Position numbers and translations under genes: made by a program. The notes under the pieces are model-generated. The model had not been told where the DNA came from. It made no database searches and saw only the letters and a program-made list of their open reading frames with translations. This document shows positions 46,715-58,512 of a stretch of 64,000 nucleotides of DNA, piece after piece. This DNA is from Gymnogyps californianus (taxonomy: Eukaryota > Chordata > Aves > Accipitriformes > Cathartidae), in NCBI RefSeq assembly GCF_018139145.2, contig NC_059476.1, positions 13,199,001 to 13,263,000 on the forward strand, given 5' to 3'. The first letter of the stretch is position 1. Each line of letters opens with the position of its first letter.

Positions 46715-49184
46715 CGCGATTTAGAAATGTCTCAGTAAACAATTCTCTTCAATTCTTTTTTCCTTTTCATGCGTAATGAGCCTAGTAGAACTGGTCAAAA
46801 TATTTCCAACTCAGTTATCTCTCATCAAAACTGAAATGTGGTCATAAGAACTGCTAGATACTAATTTCTTCCCCACCTCATAAATGTTTGGGTGGAAAAG
46901 TTCTGGAACAGATTACCAGCTGGTAGCAGAACAGTTTCTTAAGTTTCATCCTTGTTTCTGCCGCACCAAATGAGGTACAGTCTAGTTTCCACTATTTTCG
47001 TTGGCCAGCTTTGTCACTCACTGCTACACAGGTATAGCCTCTCGGATGAGTGAATCTATAAGGATTTATGATGGCTTTATGTGGACAGCAGTGGTAGAAA
47101 GTAAATAGATGCCATCATCTGTTGGTGCCATAGAAGGGTCAGAGCTGGAGACAGAGCAACTCAGGTACCAGAAGCTAATCATCAGCTACCCATCCTCGCA
47201 CCCCGGAAACTCATTTATCCTTCAGAATTGGAAATGACCAAATCAAATTAGGGAAGATCAGCTGGCAACACAAAATTTGTCTCTCCTGCTTAGACTCCAT
47301 TTAATCTTGGTCTGTGGTTTGCCTTGTTTTCTTTCTTGTTTTACTCATTTCCCTCCCTTCTTGTCTGTCTCCCTCTGAAACAACACTGCATGTCACTCTG
47401 ACAGATGTTTTTATTGTCATGTATCCTCCTTGTTTATTGACACATGACTAGATAGCTATTAGAAATTAATTAGAGGATTAATTACACCAAAGTCTGCTCC
47501 TGCACACAGCATTAAAGACTATTGCCAGAGCTGAGGTCAGAAAAACAGCAGAAGGAAATTCAAGACAGTTTCATCTTTCTCCACAATATTAGGATTAGCC
47601 ATGTGAAGCAGTATATTCCTGTTTAGGAGGGATGATAGTGAGGGTTGATCACTGCTGAGGGTCACTCTTAAAGGTTCCCCTCAAGGAAGGCATCAATGAA
47701 TTTCGCCACCAGACTCCCCAGGCTGGGTCTCACCCTTCCACTTATCATGAATGGGTTTGTTGTACAGAGTGTGACAAGGTCAGCTGGCCATGGAGGACAG
47801 AGATCTTTCCCAGCCTTGCTCCCATGATCATTTTCTGTCTGTATTTTTCAAGATTACTTATGTCTTAAGAGATTGTCCAAACCCAGAAGTAATAGCTAGA
47901 ATTGCCTGACATTCAGGAGGACCATTTAGAAAGCAAATTCAGAACTGCATCACTACTGGCTTGGAAAGTTAAAGAATCTGATCTGGGAAATGACAAAACC
48001 GAACTTTATTGCATTTTTTCTCATCTTCCTCTACAAAATTGAATGTTCTTTTAGCGCAAGAAGAATGTTTTTGCCATTAAACTCTCATCAGCCAACACAT
48101 AGTTCTTTAGAAAAACATGAGTTATCAATACGTTAGCAGCTAGACTGAGGTTTTATTTTGCATGACCCAAGTTTGACCATGACATTTTTTCCCATATATA
48201 TCTGCATAATATTTCCCCAGAAAAATTTCTCAGTTATCTTTCACTTTTAATACCACTTCTTGGAAATGCAGAGGTCAACAATTAATAAGCTCATTAAAAC
48301 TTACAAGCTGCTTTGATTAATATTCCTTTTCTGGTTCCTTGAGAAATGTACTGTATCTCCCAGGCTAATGAAGACAAGGCAGAGTTATTTAGGTGTTTGT
48401 TAACAAAGCTGATTTGCATATAATTAACTGAAAAGATCCCTGTATTTACAACACAAACTCTGCCAGTCTCTTTTGCTAGAGTGTTTTATGTAAACAGACT
48501 AACTTCATGCCAAATTAACAAAACAAGTTATGTTCTTTCAAAACTAAATTAACTTAAAGGGATACAATTTTGGGGGGCATAACTGATAAAAAATAAAGCA
48601 CACATTAGAAAACAAACTGCCTTCTTTCAAATGCTGTTCATTTTGTCATGTGGGATTTTTCTGTTGTATGGTCTTGTTCTTTTAATCAGTTAAATTATTT
48701 TTAGACATTTAAACAAACAAAGACTGTCACATTAGATTGCTCTTTCCTCTGACCTACTTATGGGAAAAATTAGTATCATTTCAGCAAAGCCATGCTTTTG
48801 CACAGATGTCTTCTATAAAATTACCTATCTGTCACACACCCTGAAGATCTGAATATGAAAGGTTATATGAAATAACTAGTACATGCGTCCTACAGGGTGA
48901 CCAGGCCTTCATTTAAAATATATTCCAATTCAGACAAAAACAAAAGCATGGGCCTTTTGTCATTCACTTCCCATTTTGTAGGCTTTTCAGCACATGGGTC
49001 ATCATGATTCAGAGAGACACTTGAGGGGGCATTTTAAGACTCAAGATGATCCAAACAAAATCCCTTTAAACTAAAAACTAACTATCCAATGAGATCTTAA
49101 AAATTAGGATCATAAAGGGTTGCATAATAGCATAACACAGTTGAAGTTAGGTGAATTTGTAGGTCAAATACTGGAGAGAGACAC
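46715..49184. other. Unique AT-rich sequence, candidate conserved noncoding blocks
   Basis: No gene. Two blocks stand out as repeat-free, CpG-poor and rich in homeodomain-like words: 47395-47530 (AATTAATTAGAGGATTAATTAC) and 48240-48560 (ATTAATAAGCTCATTAAAAC, GATTTGCATATAATTAAC, which includes an octamer-like ATTTGCAT). These are candidates only. Confidence 0.35.
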
Positions 49185-49275
49185 AAGAGCTCCTAGTTCA
49201 TGACCTGGCTGTGTTACAGGATACTGTGTGACCTTGGTCATGTCATTTTTCTAAAGTTAAGAGGCAATAGATTAA
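49185..49275 (+). mobile_element. MIR-like ancient SINE fragment
   Basis: CTGGCTGTGTTAC, then ACTGTGTGACCTTGGTCATGTCATTTTTCT, follows the MIR core (CTGGCTCTGCCACTTACTAGCTGTGTGACCTTGGGCAAGTCACTT) in order and spacing. No protein is encoded. Confidence 0.68.
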
Positions 49276-49819
49276 AAAAAAAATTAAAACTATAACTCTG
49301 TTGAAACCTTACCTACATCAGGTTATATAAAAACTGTCTGATCTTGATGATTACTTTCAACTTCCAACCTGCCTCTTCTACAATTACTCCAACTATTACT
49401 TCACCTTCCCACTTTATAGCTATTTCTCACATTTATTTATTTATAAAACAATTAATAAAAGAAAACAAAAGACAGCACATCACAAGCCAGTTCCCACAGG
49501 GCACATGAAGTTTTAGGAAACTTTCCTGAAGAACTTTTTCTACACCAAGGAAAACTCAAGGAACTTGGCAAGGCATTTAGGTCCTTAAATAAATAAAATT
49601 CCATATTAAAGCAGAGACAGACAGCAGTGAGCAACAGAGCTTCCAGATTTTCAAACCTTTCTCTGCTTTAGTTGCAACTATAGCAGCAGCAGTATGCAGC
49701 ATGAAGAAGAAAAAGAACTTATTAAAGAAAAGTTCATGGACACTTTAGCACTTCCAGATATGGACTTGTTATGTGAGACGTTAAGTTGTTAACAGGCTCT
49801 GCCCTCTGTGGGGAAAAAA

Positions 49820-49860
49820 ACAAACAATGAACAAACAAACAAACAAACACAACACACACA
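49820..49860 (+). repeat. (CAAA)n then (CA)n microsatellite
   Basis: About seven CAAA units with one variant unit (CAATGAA), followed by CACAACACACACA. Confidence 0.88.
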
Positions 49861-50802
49861 CCCCCAGTCATTAGTAACAACAAAATTAGTGCATCCAATG
49901 TTGTTGGATCAGAACTGAAGAGACAAAAAAACCTCCCAAACCACAAAGGAGCTGGAGGGGACCAAAGAAGGCAGTGGGAGCAAGGTGGAAACATGAATGC
50001 TGAGTTTAAGGATCTTCTACTCTACTGTGCTCATTTCATCTTTTCATTTCAGAGAGGTTGTTTGCTCAACAGTCTCCATAGTTTACATATGAGAAGCTCA
50101 ACACAACCCTTTGCTACTGCTGACAGTCTGCTGGTGCATGACTGAGAAGTGACCTATTTGCAAAGCAAGAAGAGACTAGTAAACTACAAACAAGCAATAG
50201 TTGGGGAAGCTGTCATGGTGTCTCTGCTACTGGTTTAAATCATACCCAATTACCCAATGCAGGTAACAGAGAAAGGCAAACTATCCAATAAAAAGTCTGA
50301 TTCTATCCAAGTGAAAATTTCCATACCAAATTAAATCATTTGAAGTAAAAAAATTAGCAGCATTAGTTTTGACTTTGGAATGCCATGAGGAAGTTAAAAG
50401 CTTCCCAGGCTAAGAAGTCTGCTCCAAAATAGGGTATCCTATACAATAATTTATTATTGCTTTATTTTAAGTGTATTACAGCTGAAACACTGCTGGTCAG
50501 AATCATTCTAAGCTAATGTGTGAGAAAGTACCTTGGTGACTAGTCCTACTGAGTTGAGTACAAAAGCTGGTGGTGTGAAAGGGACTGACCAATATAAGAA
50601 GTAGTCTTCAATTATAAGTATAATTAGCAGCCAGAACAATGATTTTTCGATGGTGCTAAGCATAATCCCACTGGAAAGAAAACTGAAGGAGAGACTAGAG
50701 AATGATATTAAAAGATAATTCACCATTTTCTCCTGACCTAGATCATTCTTATTTTCCCTCCTACGATATTTGTACAACTTTATCACCTCATAAATACAGC
50801 TT

Positions 50803-50821
50803 AAAAAAAAAAAAAAAAAAA
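50803..50821 (+). repeat. Poly-A run (19 bp)
   Basis: Uninterrupted A19. No upstream processed pseudogene or SINE is recognisable; the upstream minus-strand frame at 50508-50786 has no family resemblance. Confidence 0.9.
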
Positions 50822-51160
50822 GACAAAAGAGATGGCACTAAAGAAAGTATTTCTCCCACTACTACTGGATAATACAAGTCACACACATATGAATGGACAT
50901 ACATGAGTTTTATGCCAACTCTCATTTTGCTGCTTCATTATTAATAGTAGGATACTTACTCTAATCACAATCACTACTCCTTAGACAGAGTCTACAAAAC
51001 ATAATAAATATGAATCAAGCCATTTGCAAAAATCTACTGCTGGAGGTGGATGAATATTCCTAGAGAAACAATGTCTGGCACAGTAATGCATAGACCAAAT
51101 GAGACTGATCCATACCTGATCATCTCAAGTCTGAAAGAGCAAGACTGCTGTCATCAGGTT

Positions 51161-51500
51161 TGTTCCAGGTAAAACTGTGGCAAAGATCCATCCTCTAGAA
51201 TTCTTCCACACACATAGTTTGTTTCTAACGCTAACTTTAATATGGGAAAGTTTGTGCCACCTTAGAAAACTGCAGCAGTTCATTCAATACTGCAAGGACA
51301 GAGCTGTGGAAAGGGTCCCAGCTGTAAAAGGATCGGGCCCCAAGAACCTATCTCACAACCTCCTTTTCATCGACCTGAAACGTCGATGCTGTGTTTACTG
51401 GTGTGGGTAGGGAGTCCACGCTAAATGTAATTAAATTGATGAACAAAAGGACCCTGGAGTGTGCAGAACCATGAATGGAGCCTGCCTTCTGGGCCATTCA
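51161..51500. other. Unique sequence with a CpG-bearing inverted repeat
   Basis: CATCGAC (51368-51374) and GTCGATG (51382-51388) form a perfect 7-bp inverted repeat around a 7-base loop. The following part (51415-51510) is repeat-free and contains ATGTAATTAAATTGATG and TGCATAATTGTG, so it may be regulatory. Confidence 0.35.
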
Positions 51501-51719
51501 CTCTGCATAATTGTGTTTTCCCAAAGCTTTCAGAGAGTTTCTCTTTGGAAACAAGGAAAGAGTGAAAAAAGGACTTTTCTTCCTACTGCAAGGTGAGAGA
51601 GTTAGATAATGCACCTCATTAATTACAGGGAAATCATCACCACAGCACATGAAGCCAAAGAAGAGGCCAGACTGACTTTTTTTTTTTGTATTATTGTTCA
51701 GCCACAGTGACAGGAAAAT
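51501..51719. other. Unique sequence, no gene seen
   Basis: Short poly-T at 51679-51688. Nothing else. Confidence 0.4.
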
Positions 51720-51965
51720 AAGTAATAAATCAGAATCAGAGTGCACTTGATGGTTTTATTTTGCAACTCATCTTGCTATTGTGACAGGCTGACACTAATT
51801 AGCACTCGATGCACAGGGGATGGATTGCCGTGGCCATTGGATCTCATTAACCGCTGTGAAATTTTCATGCCAAGACCAAGCATGACAAAGAACAGAGACC
51901 CCAGCAAATGGCCTGTCAGCAGCTGTAAGCATTACCACAGAGCCATGGGTGCATAGATCAAAGGG
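51720..51965. promoter_or_regulatory. Candidate conserved noncoding element
   Basis: A repeat-free block with an even base mix, containing GACACTAATTAGCACTCG near 51790 and CATTAACCGCTGTGAAATTTTCATGCC near 51846. It looks like vertebrate developmental-enhancer sequence in texture. A 71-codon frame (51741-51956) runs through it, with no recognised domain. Status cannot be settled without a comparison to other genomes. Confidence 0.3.
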
Positions 51966-54186
51966 CACAAAGAGAGTTCACATAGCCAGCTGCCTAGATT
52001 TTCATGGATTTATTAATTTATTTTCTCATGAAGGTAGAGAACCTGCCAAAGAGAAAAGCCCAGTGTCCACAGTTTCTCACCGCTGTTTGAGTTGAGCCAG
52101 CCCATGAAGAGGGAAACTGAGGGCACATAGAAGCCTGTGGCACTGCTCTTTCCTGAAGCCATGTATTGGCAGATATGCCATTCCAGGGGTGACTCAGTTT
52201 GTGATCACCTTGGGGGCAGGGGATGGAAAGACACACTGTGGACTTTCTTCTTTGCCCAGCTGCCTATTTGCATTAAGCTTATAAGAAATTGATTTTTTGA
52301 GACTTGTCAAGCATGGTTGGAACTGCCCAGCAGCTTCATTAATAAAAAATGAAGGGCAGGAGGGAAGAAGAGTCAAGAGAGATATCAAAACAACCATACC
52401 CACAAGCACAGAGTGACTGCATGAGCCTCCGTTTTTAGGAAATGGGGCTATCAGCCTGCTCTGTCTGGTGAATCCCTTTGGCTGAGAACATCTCCTGTCC
52501 CCATATGCCCGCTTCTCACAGGCATTGTCAGAATGGTCCTGGGCTCACCACTGAGGGCAGAGGACACTACTTCATGGCCAAAACCCTAAAAGTCAAGTGG
52601 ATCACTGCAGTAGCAGAGAACCCTTTGATCTAGACCCTTCTTAGGTCAACTGAGACCCAGCAGCCACAAAGTTTCCCCCAACAGCCTGTGCTTTACCTAA
52701 AACATCAAATAGCGAAAGAGCTAACAACATAGGCTCTCAGGCGATCTCATATGAATGGTGGGGTGTGATTGACTCCCATGTCTGAATTAACAGGGAACCC
52801 ATGGCAATGGGCTTTCTTCAGTTCAAATTGTAGTACCTCCTGGATGCAGGCACAGTGAGCAGCTATATCACAGCCATTTAGATGACAATTTGTTCCCCTG
52901 TTAACTGCAATGGGTGAGTGTGTGCCCCCATTACATAGTGTCAGTGGGAGCAGCAAGGCCCTGCTGACTGTACCAGATCTTCCCCATACCCCTTGCAGGG
53001 GTTTCCCAGCCCAGGGACTACGTGCTTGACAAAAGAGCATCTCCCTTTTACAGCTCTTCTAAGAAGCATGGAGCCAACTCTGCTTAAAAACTTGTTTTAG
53101 GGAGAAGGAAAAAGAGTTAGCATACTTTGTTGCACCTTATCATGAGCTGGTGTAGAGGCTGGCAGGTTCTTTGGCTTATGACAGCTTGCAGGAGGTAAAA
53201 ATTCAGTCTAGTAATAAAACACCAGGTCTATGAGTGGATCCATTTTCTTAACACCCCTTCAAGGAATAAAGCACTTATTAGCCTAAATGTTTGTGTGGGG
53301 TGTATAATTAGTCCTTTTTTTTTTTTTTAAAGGGTGGCTTCTGAACTGAAAATAGGAATAAACCTTTTTCTTAAAAGAGGATCATTTTATGTAAAGAGAC
53401 TGTATGTAAAAAGGGGGTTTTTTAACTAAGATTTTTTTTCCTTTCTGTTTGCAATTTCAAAAAGTAATAACAGATCAGAATTGGGCATTCAAGTAGCCTC
53501 AGTGATTTAATTACTTTTAGATTTCTCTTTCCCCAAAGATGTGAGTCAAGACACAGCATTTAGACTGCAGGCAATAAGAAAAAGTCATTAGTACTTTTTC
53601 ATTTTTTGTTTTTGAGATGAAAACCAGGTATGTTTATTCATATTCCCTTTCAGAGATTCCTTGGGTTATTTTAACCAAGAAGCAAGGAAATGTCTTCTTA
53701 TGTTTATGGTACAGCAGCCAAGAAGGTAGAGGTCTGCTATCTACCCACAACCTTCCAGGCTCAGCTGAATACTTCATCAAACAGAAGACAGTTCCTGGTG
53801 TACAGAACTGGAGTATCTTGGACCATGCTGTTTCTGGTCAGGCCTGTGTACATAGCTTATTTATTTATGGCATTTTTAATAGATGGAACATCAATATTTG
53901 ATGATGTCCTATGAATGATTAAAAATCAAGAAAATCAAGAACATGAAATACAAACATCTACTTTTAAGTGATGATGGGGTTGTGATATCCATAAATAAAT
54001 CATTTGGTGGCCAGTTCCAGCTTTCTGAGATTGTTAAACGAACAGGCACTTCAGTGGATTTACAGCATATTTACAGCCATGTCTGTGGGAGCAGAATCTG
54101 ACCAAAGGACTTCAAAGTGGAGCCTAATGAAGTTATCCCAGAGAAGAGTGTGAATTTTTAGCTCCTTAGAAAATGCATTATTTAAA

Positions 54187-54203
54187 TAAATATATATATA
54201 TAA
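54187..54203. repeat. AT-rich dinucleotide run
   Basis: AAATAAATATATATATATAA; short and low-complexity. Confidence 0.75.
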
Positions 54204-55082
54204 TCTTTGGTTAGAAAGGGACAAGCAAATTACATTTAGATAGATGTGGCTCTATTTTTGCTTTTTGACTTCTTTGTGATAAACAACAAAGGCCTAGGTT
54301 TACCTCAAAGAAATTTGCTCTAAAAACAGAAAAAAAGCTTTGAAAACGTGTGAAATAGTATACCTGAAAATAATTTTCTGCAGCTGAAGACTTCTTTATG
54401 GTTTATGCTCTCATAATTTAATTGACAGGTAACATTCATTAGATTTGCTGTTGTTGTTGTTTAGCTGTTTACTAAACAAAAAGTGTTTGTTAGCCAGTAG
54501 GAAATACTCATTTTCTTTGCAGCAGTGAACTGACATAAAGGCCACAATAGCTAAGTATCTTATCTGTATATAATAATAGCCTGGAAGAGTTTATTGCCTA
54601 GAATGACAAAAGACAAAATATGGGGATAACCCTAATATCATAGTTTCACAGATATAGATTGATTCCCAGAGAAATAAAGTAACTAAGTGAGTCTGGTAGT
54701 GTAACGACTGAATATACTTCTCATGTACCCTCTGTCTCTAGCAATAAGAAAATTCCTTTGTTCCAGCAGAGTTTGAAGAGTATGAAACTCTCTAAAAACC
54801 CGCCTTCTTTTCTTTGTGGATAACTGGACATCAAGGAGGTAAAAGTGTGAGAACACAGACAGCAGACAGAGAACTAGGTTTTAGGGCAGCTAAAGTTAAA
54901 ACTTCTAGCAGATTTTATGTCAAAACCCACCAAACTACTAAGGACAGAGAGACTGCAGTCACCTCTAAAGGAAGATACCATGAGCCAAAATTCAGATTTT
55001 GCCTGACGTGGTTTGAATCAGCACAATCATATTAACAAATTGAGTGTTTCTTTTCTAAATCCCAAATTAACTTTTTCCAAAT

Positions 55083-55112
55083 ATGTTTGTGTGTGTTTGT
55101 GTATGTTTGTAG
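55083..55112 (+). repeat. GT-rich microsatellite
   Basis: TGTTTGTGTG-type units, imperfect. Confidence 0.75.
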
Positions 55113-55509
55113 TTTAAGAAACAAAAACAACTATATTAGTACAAGTAGGTATATACATATGTGCATGACAGCGAATTTAACAAGTGTTGTTTATCTGTTT
55201 TTCGGCACTAAGCAGATGTCATCTCTTTCTTGCTTGGGTGTGCTTTGTTACTGCTTCGTGAATATCTTTCTGAAAAGTACCTTTTAGACATCTCTGACTT
55301 TTCTACACCCTGTAAGTTGTTCATGAACTATTTGTTTCTGCAGTGAATTTACCTGATTCCCTCGCATTTTGTGTGTGTGTATGTGCCAGTAGGACATTGC
55401 AGATGTGCCAGTTTTACCAATATGATAGTTCTATGTGTAGATCTCAAACACCACTATAAGGTTGTATGGATCATTATTTCACAGCAGATAAGACAGGGAT
55501 GTGGATAAG

Positions 55510-55605
55510 ATAAGAGAGATGACCAAGAGCTGACAGCTAATTAATAGATCAGCCATGAGAGAGTTGAGGTCTCTTGACTCCCAGATCACTGCCAAAAGCT
55601 TTCCA
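55510..55605 (-). mobile_element. MIR-like ancient SINE fragment, minus strand
   Basis: GAGAGTTGAGGTCTCTTGACTCCCAGATCACTGCC (from 55559) resembles the reverse complement of the SINE head segment CAGTG...CTGGGAGTCAGGA found in MIR-type repeats of birds and turtles. The preceding GACAGCTAATTAATAGATCAGC fits the reversed core loosely. Moderately diverged. Confidence 0.48.
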
Positions 55606-55879
55606 ACAGCTCTATGAGCATCAGCATCACAACAAAGAGCAAACTGTCTTTTGCCTTCTTAACTAAAGTATCAGTCCTTAAATGAAGGGACACAGAGCTT
55701 GCTTAACTAGCTGTATCTCTTTTATCCCATCTATAGATTGTACATTCCCAAGAGACAGACAGCTACAGTATCATTATTCTTATGTGCAGTATCACCCTCA
55801 GTGAGGGATGGGGACCCCACATGACAGATCCAGCATGTATCCTGACATGAAGATGTCCCTTGACACACAGATTTCTATT
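55606..55879. other. Unique sequence, no gene seen
   Basis: No feature can be supported. Confidence 0.4.
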
Positions 55880-56260
55880 AAGGACATGAAGCCACTGAAG
55901 AATTCTGCTGGCAATATCGCAGGAGTGACAGCAATTAACCAGAATCCATCTGACACAGGGCTATCTTAAAGAATTGCAATTTTAATTAAAAGCTGGAGCA
56001 CTTCACAGGTTTGCACAATACTCTCCTATCTGGTTCCTCTCTGTGGTGGTTGCAAATTACGGCTACCCCTTACCTCCATTTTAATCAAATGTTGTTAACC
56101 TGACATAATCAACTCCCCTTATTTTTGTTTTTTAACAGTCATTAAAGAAACAGAACTCAAGTGCTATTTAGTATTTGCCAGATTCACTGGTGGTTAAATA
56201 CAATAATGCTTGTTAGACGTCTCAGGGTTAACTTGATTAATTAATTTACTTCCTTTAGAA
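55880..56260. promoter_or_regulatory. Candidate conserved noncoding element
   Basis: Repeat-free, CpG-poor block with AGCAATTAACC, GCAATTTTAATTAAAAGC, CATTTTAATCAAATG and TTGATTAATTAATTTAC, all homeodomain-type words, at 55930-56250. No coding potential. Candidate only. Confidence 0.3.
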
Positions 56261-57780
56261 AATTTCCTTCCATGCTGACAAAAGATCAAATCACAGCAGA
56301 AAGGGTCTCTGCTCAACAGGGACAAGCGCATTGTCAATGTGTCAAATGCAGTTGGTGGTGGTTTCGTCTAAAACATAGCAGTGGCTGGATGAATAGCCTG
56401 TTCTGGGGACACAGAGTCTGTGGCATTACTTTCAATTCTGCTGAGTTGCTGTGAACTACACGGCTTCACTCACAGCAATGTTGGAGAGCTACAGGTCTGC
56501 AGCAGAAGATTTCTCCTCTCCTGTGCAATTGTTCACCCCCTTTCTTTCCCAGGGCATGTCTAGAAGGGGGAATTTCCCTCAGAGACATGACTTTAGCAGA
56601 GTTAGCTCACACTTTTGCTGAATCTGATGTCTCTACTGAAAGACCTTTTGCTTTCCAGAGTAACATCTCCCGCTGATGTTCAGAACAGACACAGCCCATT
56701 CTTTACAAAACAAAACAGATTTTATTTGATAAATTCAATGCAGTATTTTGGGATGGACCCAAAGGCTAGAACAGGAAAGAACAGCTCTCATGAATCACCG
56801 CAATGGTCCATGCAGACTGCTCTCCTGTCTCTGACACTGGCCAGAAACCTAGAGAAGAGCAAAAGAGCAAGGTAAGTATACAGAGTGCTTTCCCAAAATA
56901 ATCTCCAGTCTCTAACCATTGGAGGGCTGGAGTCTTCTTGAGCCAGACATAGTTTCTATGCATTTAATAACAATCAGTGGATTTATTTTTCATGAACTTG
57001 CCCAGCCCAGCATGAACCTGTGTAGTCCTTTGTCTCCCATAGTGGCCTTCAACCAGGAGTGGGGGCACACTTCAGAAAGCCTCATTGCCCTCAAGGATGC
57101 TGGGCAGACAGGTGGGCTGTCACTAATAATCTGACTCCGTCTTTTTTGCTGCACTGTGCGACTGAGAATTTAATGCCTCAAATTCAAATACTGCCTCATT
57201 TTGCATTGCTGAACTTCAAGCATATAAGTTTGGGGAGGTGGGTTAGGAAACCAGATTCAAGCAGAACGGGAGAGAGAGGCAGAAGCTGCTCCAGAAAGCC
57301 ATACAAAGAATTTAAACTATGATTTAAACTAAAAGATTCTTTCCATTTTTCCAAATGAAGTTTAACCATCAGGGAGTGTGGCAAGTTTGATAGTGGCTCA
57401 AGGAGGAGCTCTTCCTCTCCTTCTAACAGGAGCCATGTGAATTGGTCCTTCTGTTTCAAGCTCTCATTGCTCTTGCTTTCGCATAAACTTTACTGGTCCA
57501 CCCACCCTGTATCCTACCTCCAGCCATGGCCAGCAGCAGATATTGTGAGCTGCCTCATTTAATTTCCATGAGGAGAGTCAGTCACAGCATCCAGCTAGAC
57601 TGAGAAGCAATTTATGAACCTCCCAGGGCTTGGCTCAGTGAAACTGCTCCCAGGCTTCTGTTTACGATGCCTGTGAAATAGGACCCATGAATGAGATACT
57701 TTCCCAAAGCAAACTTCTCCCTTTAATTTCAACCTCGTCTTCCTAAAGCTTCTCTGATGTTGCCTGGCATCCTGCCAAAC
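56261..57780. other. Unique sequence, no gene seen
   Basis: Several short frames on both strands (60-87 codons) with no recognised domain. Nothing else. Confidence 0.4.
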
Positions 57781-57784
57781 ATTC

Positions 57785-58200
57785 ATTCCTGTGCCTCTTC
57801 GTCACACACCAATGAGCTTAACGGTTTTTTTAAAGAGGTTAATTAAATACTGATTCTAAGGTTCGGTGCATACAGCCACTTGTCCAGAGGAGAGCTAATT
57901 TATGTGTCTATATCCTTAAAAATCTCTGTTGTTTTTTATTCTCCCTCCTTCGCTTCCAGATTTTTTCCTCTGTGGATTTGTGTAAATCACTCTCCAGGGC
58001 CAGGAATACCATCTTTGGTTGACTTGATTTGATCGATCTGTTTTAGAGCTCAGAACACCATCATGGTAAAACAATATTTTCTGCAGTAAGTTAATAGGAA
58101 AATGGAAATAACTAATAATAAGAGAGAGAAGGTTTTCATTTTTGAAACAGCTCTTTGCCAACATTACTAGATGCTGGGCTGAATTACTCAGCCTGCCTAG
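57785..58200. promoter_or_regulatory. Candidate conserved noncoding element
   Basis: Repeat-free block containing AAGAGGTTAATTAAATACTG near 57833, TTGATTTGATCGATCTG near 58025 and GGGCTGAATTACTCAGCC near 58175, where GGCTGAATTACTCAGCC is a near-palindrome. No coding potential. Candidate only. Confidence 0.3.
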
Positions 58201-58354
58201 CTAGTAAATCCAGCTTGATTGCATTTACTGAGGTCGGAAGTTTTGTAACTAAAGGTAGGATTTAGCCAGGCAAAAAGGGAAACTTAAATATACAACCTTA
58301 CATTTTCATATCTCCTCCTGTCCCTGATGCTCTATACTTACAGCTCCTCCATCC

Positions 58355-58405
58355 CTTTGAAAGTGCAGAAGGCTATGTAAATGTTCATTATTGTTATTAC
58401 CCACT
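58355..58405 (+). repeat. Probable tail of an ancient SINE
   Basis: AAAGTGCAGAAGGCTATGTAAATGTTCATTATTGTTATTA resembles the AAGTGCTATGTAAATG...ATTATTATT 3' tail of MIR-type and related ancient repeats. Short and uncertain. Confidence 0.4.
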
Positions 58406-58440
58406 TCACATCCCTATTCCACATGCCTTTTACAGCATAC

Positions 58441-58512
58441 AGCCCCCCATTCAGCAAGTTACATAAGCATACGCTTAACGTTAGGCTTCTTAAGTGCTTT
58501 TCTAAATGGAGA
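58441..58512. repeat. Fragment of an ancient amniote repeat
   Basis: CCCCCATTCAGCAAGTTACATAAGCATACGCTTAAC, followed by TTCTTAAGTGCTTTTCTAAATGG, matches a partly palindromic motif that I recall from turtle and bird DNA (ATTCAGCAAAGCACTTAAGCA...TGCTTAAGTGCTTTGCTGAAT). I cannot name the family. Confidence 0.5.

Larger units (their letters stand above)
49276..51160. other. Unique sequence, no gene seen
   Basis: Contains an ATTTATTTATTTAT run near 49431-49445, the CAAA microsatellite and the poly-A run listed separately. There is no credible gene. Confidence 0.4.
51966..55500. other. Unique sequence, no gene seen
   Basis: Contains a poly-T at 53317-53328, an AT microsatellite at about 54187-54203 and a GT-rich run at 55083-55112. 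A stretch at 54661-54720 faintly resembles a reversed MIR-type SINE (CAGAGAAATAAAGTAACT...) but is too weak to call. Open frames are under 100 codons. Confidence 0.4.

Noticed and set aside
54661..54720. Reversed MIR-like SINE
   Set aside because: Only a few words match (CAGAGAAATAAAGTAACT); too weak to list as an element.
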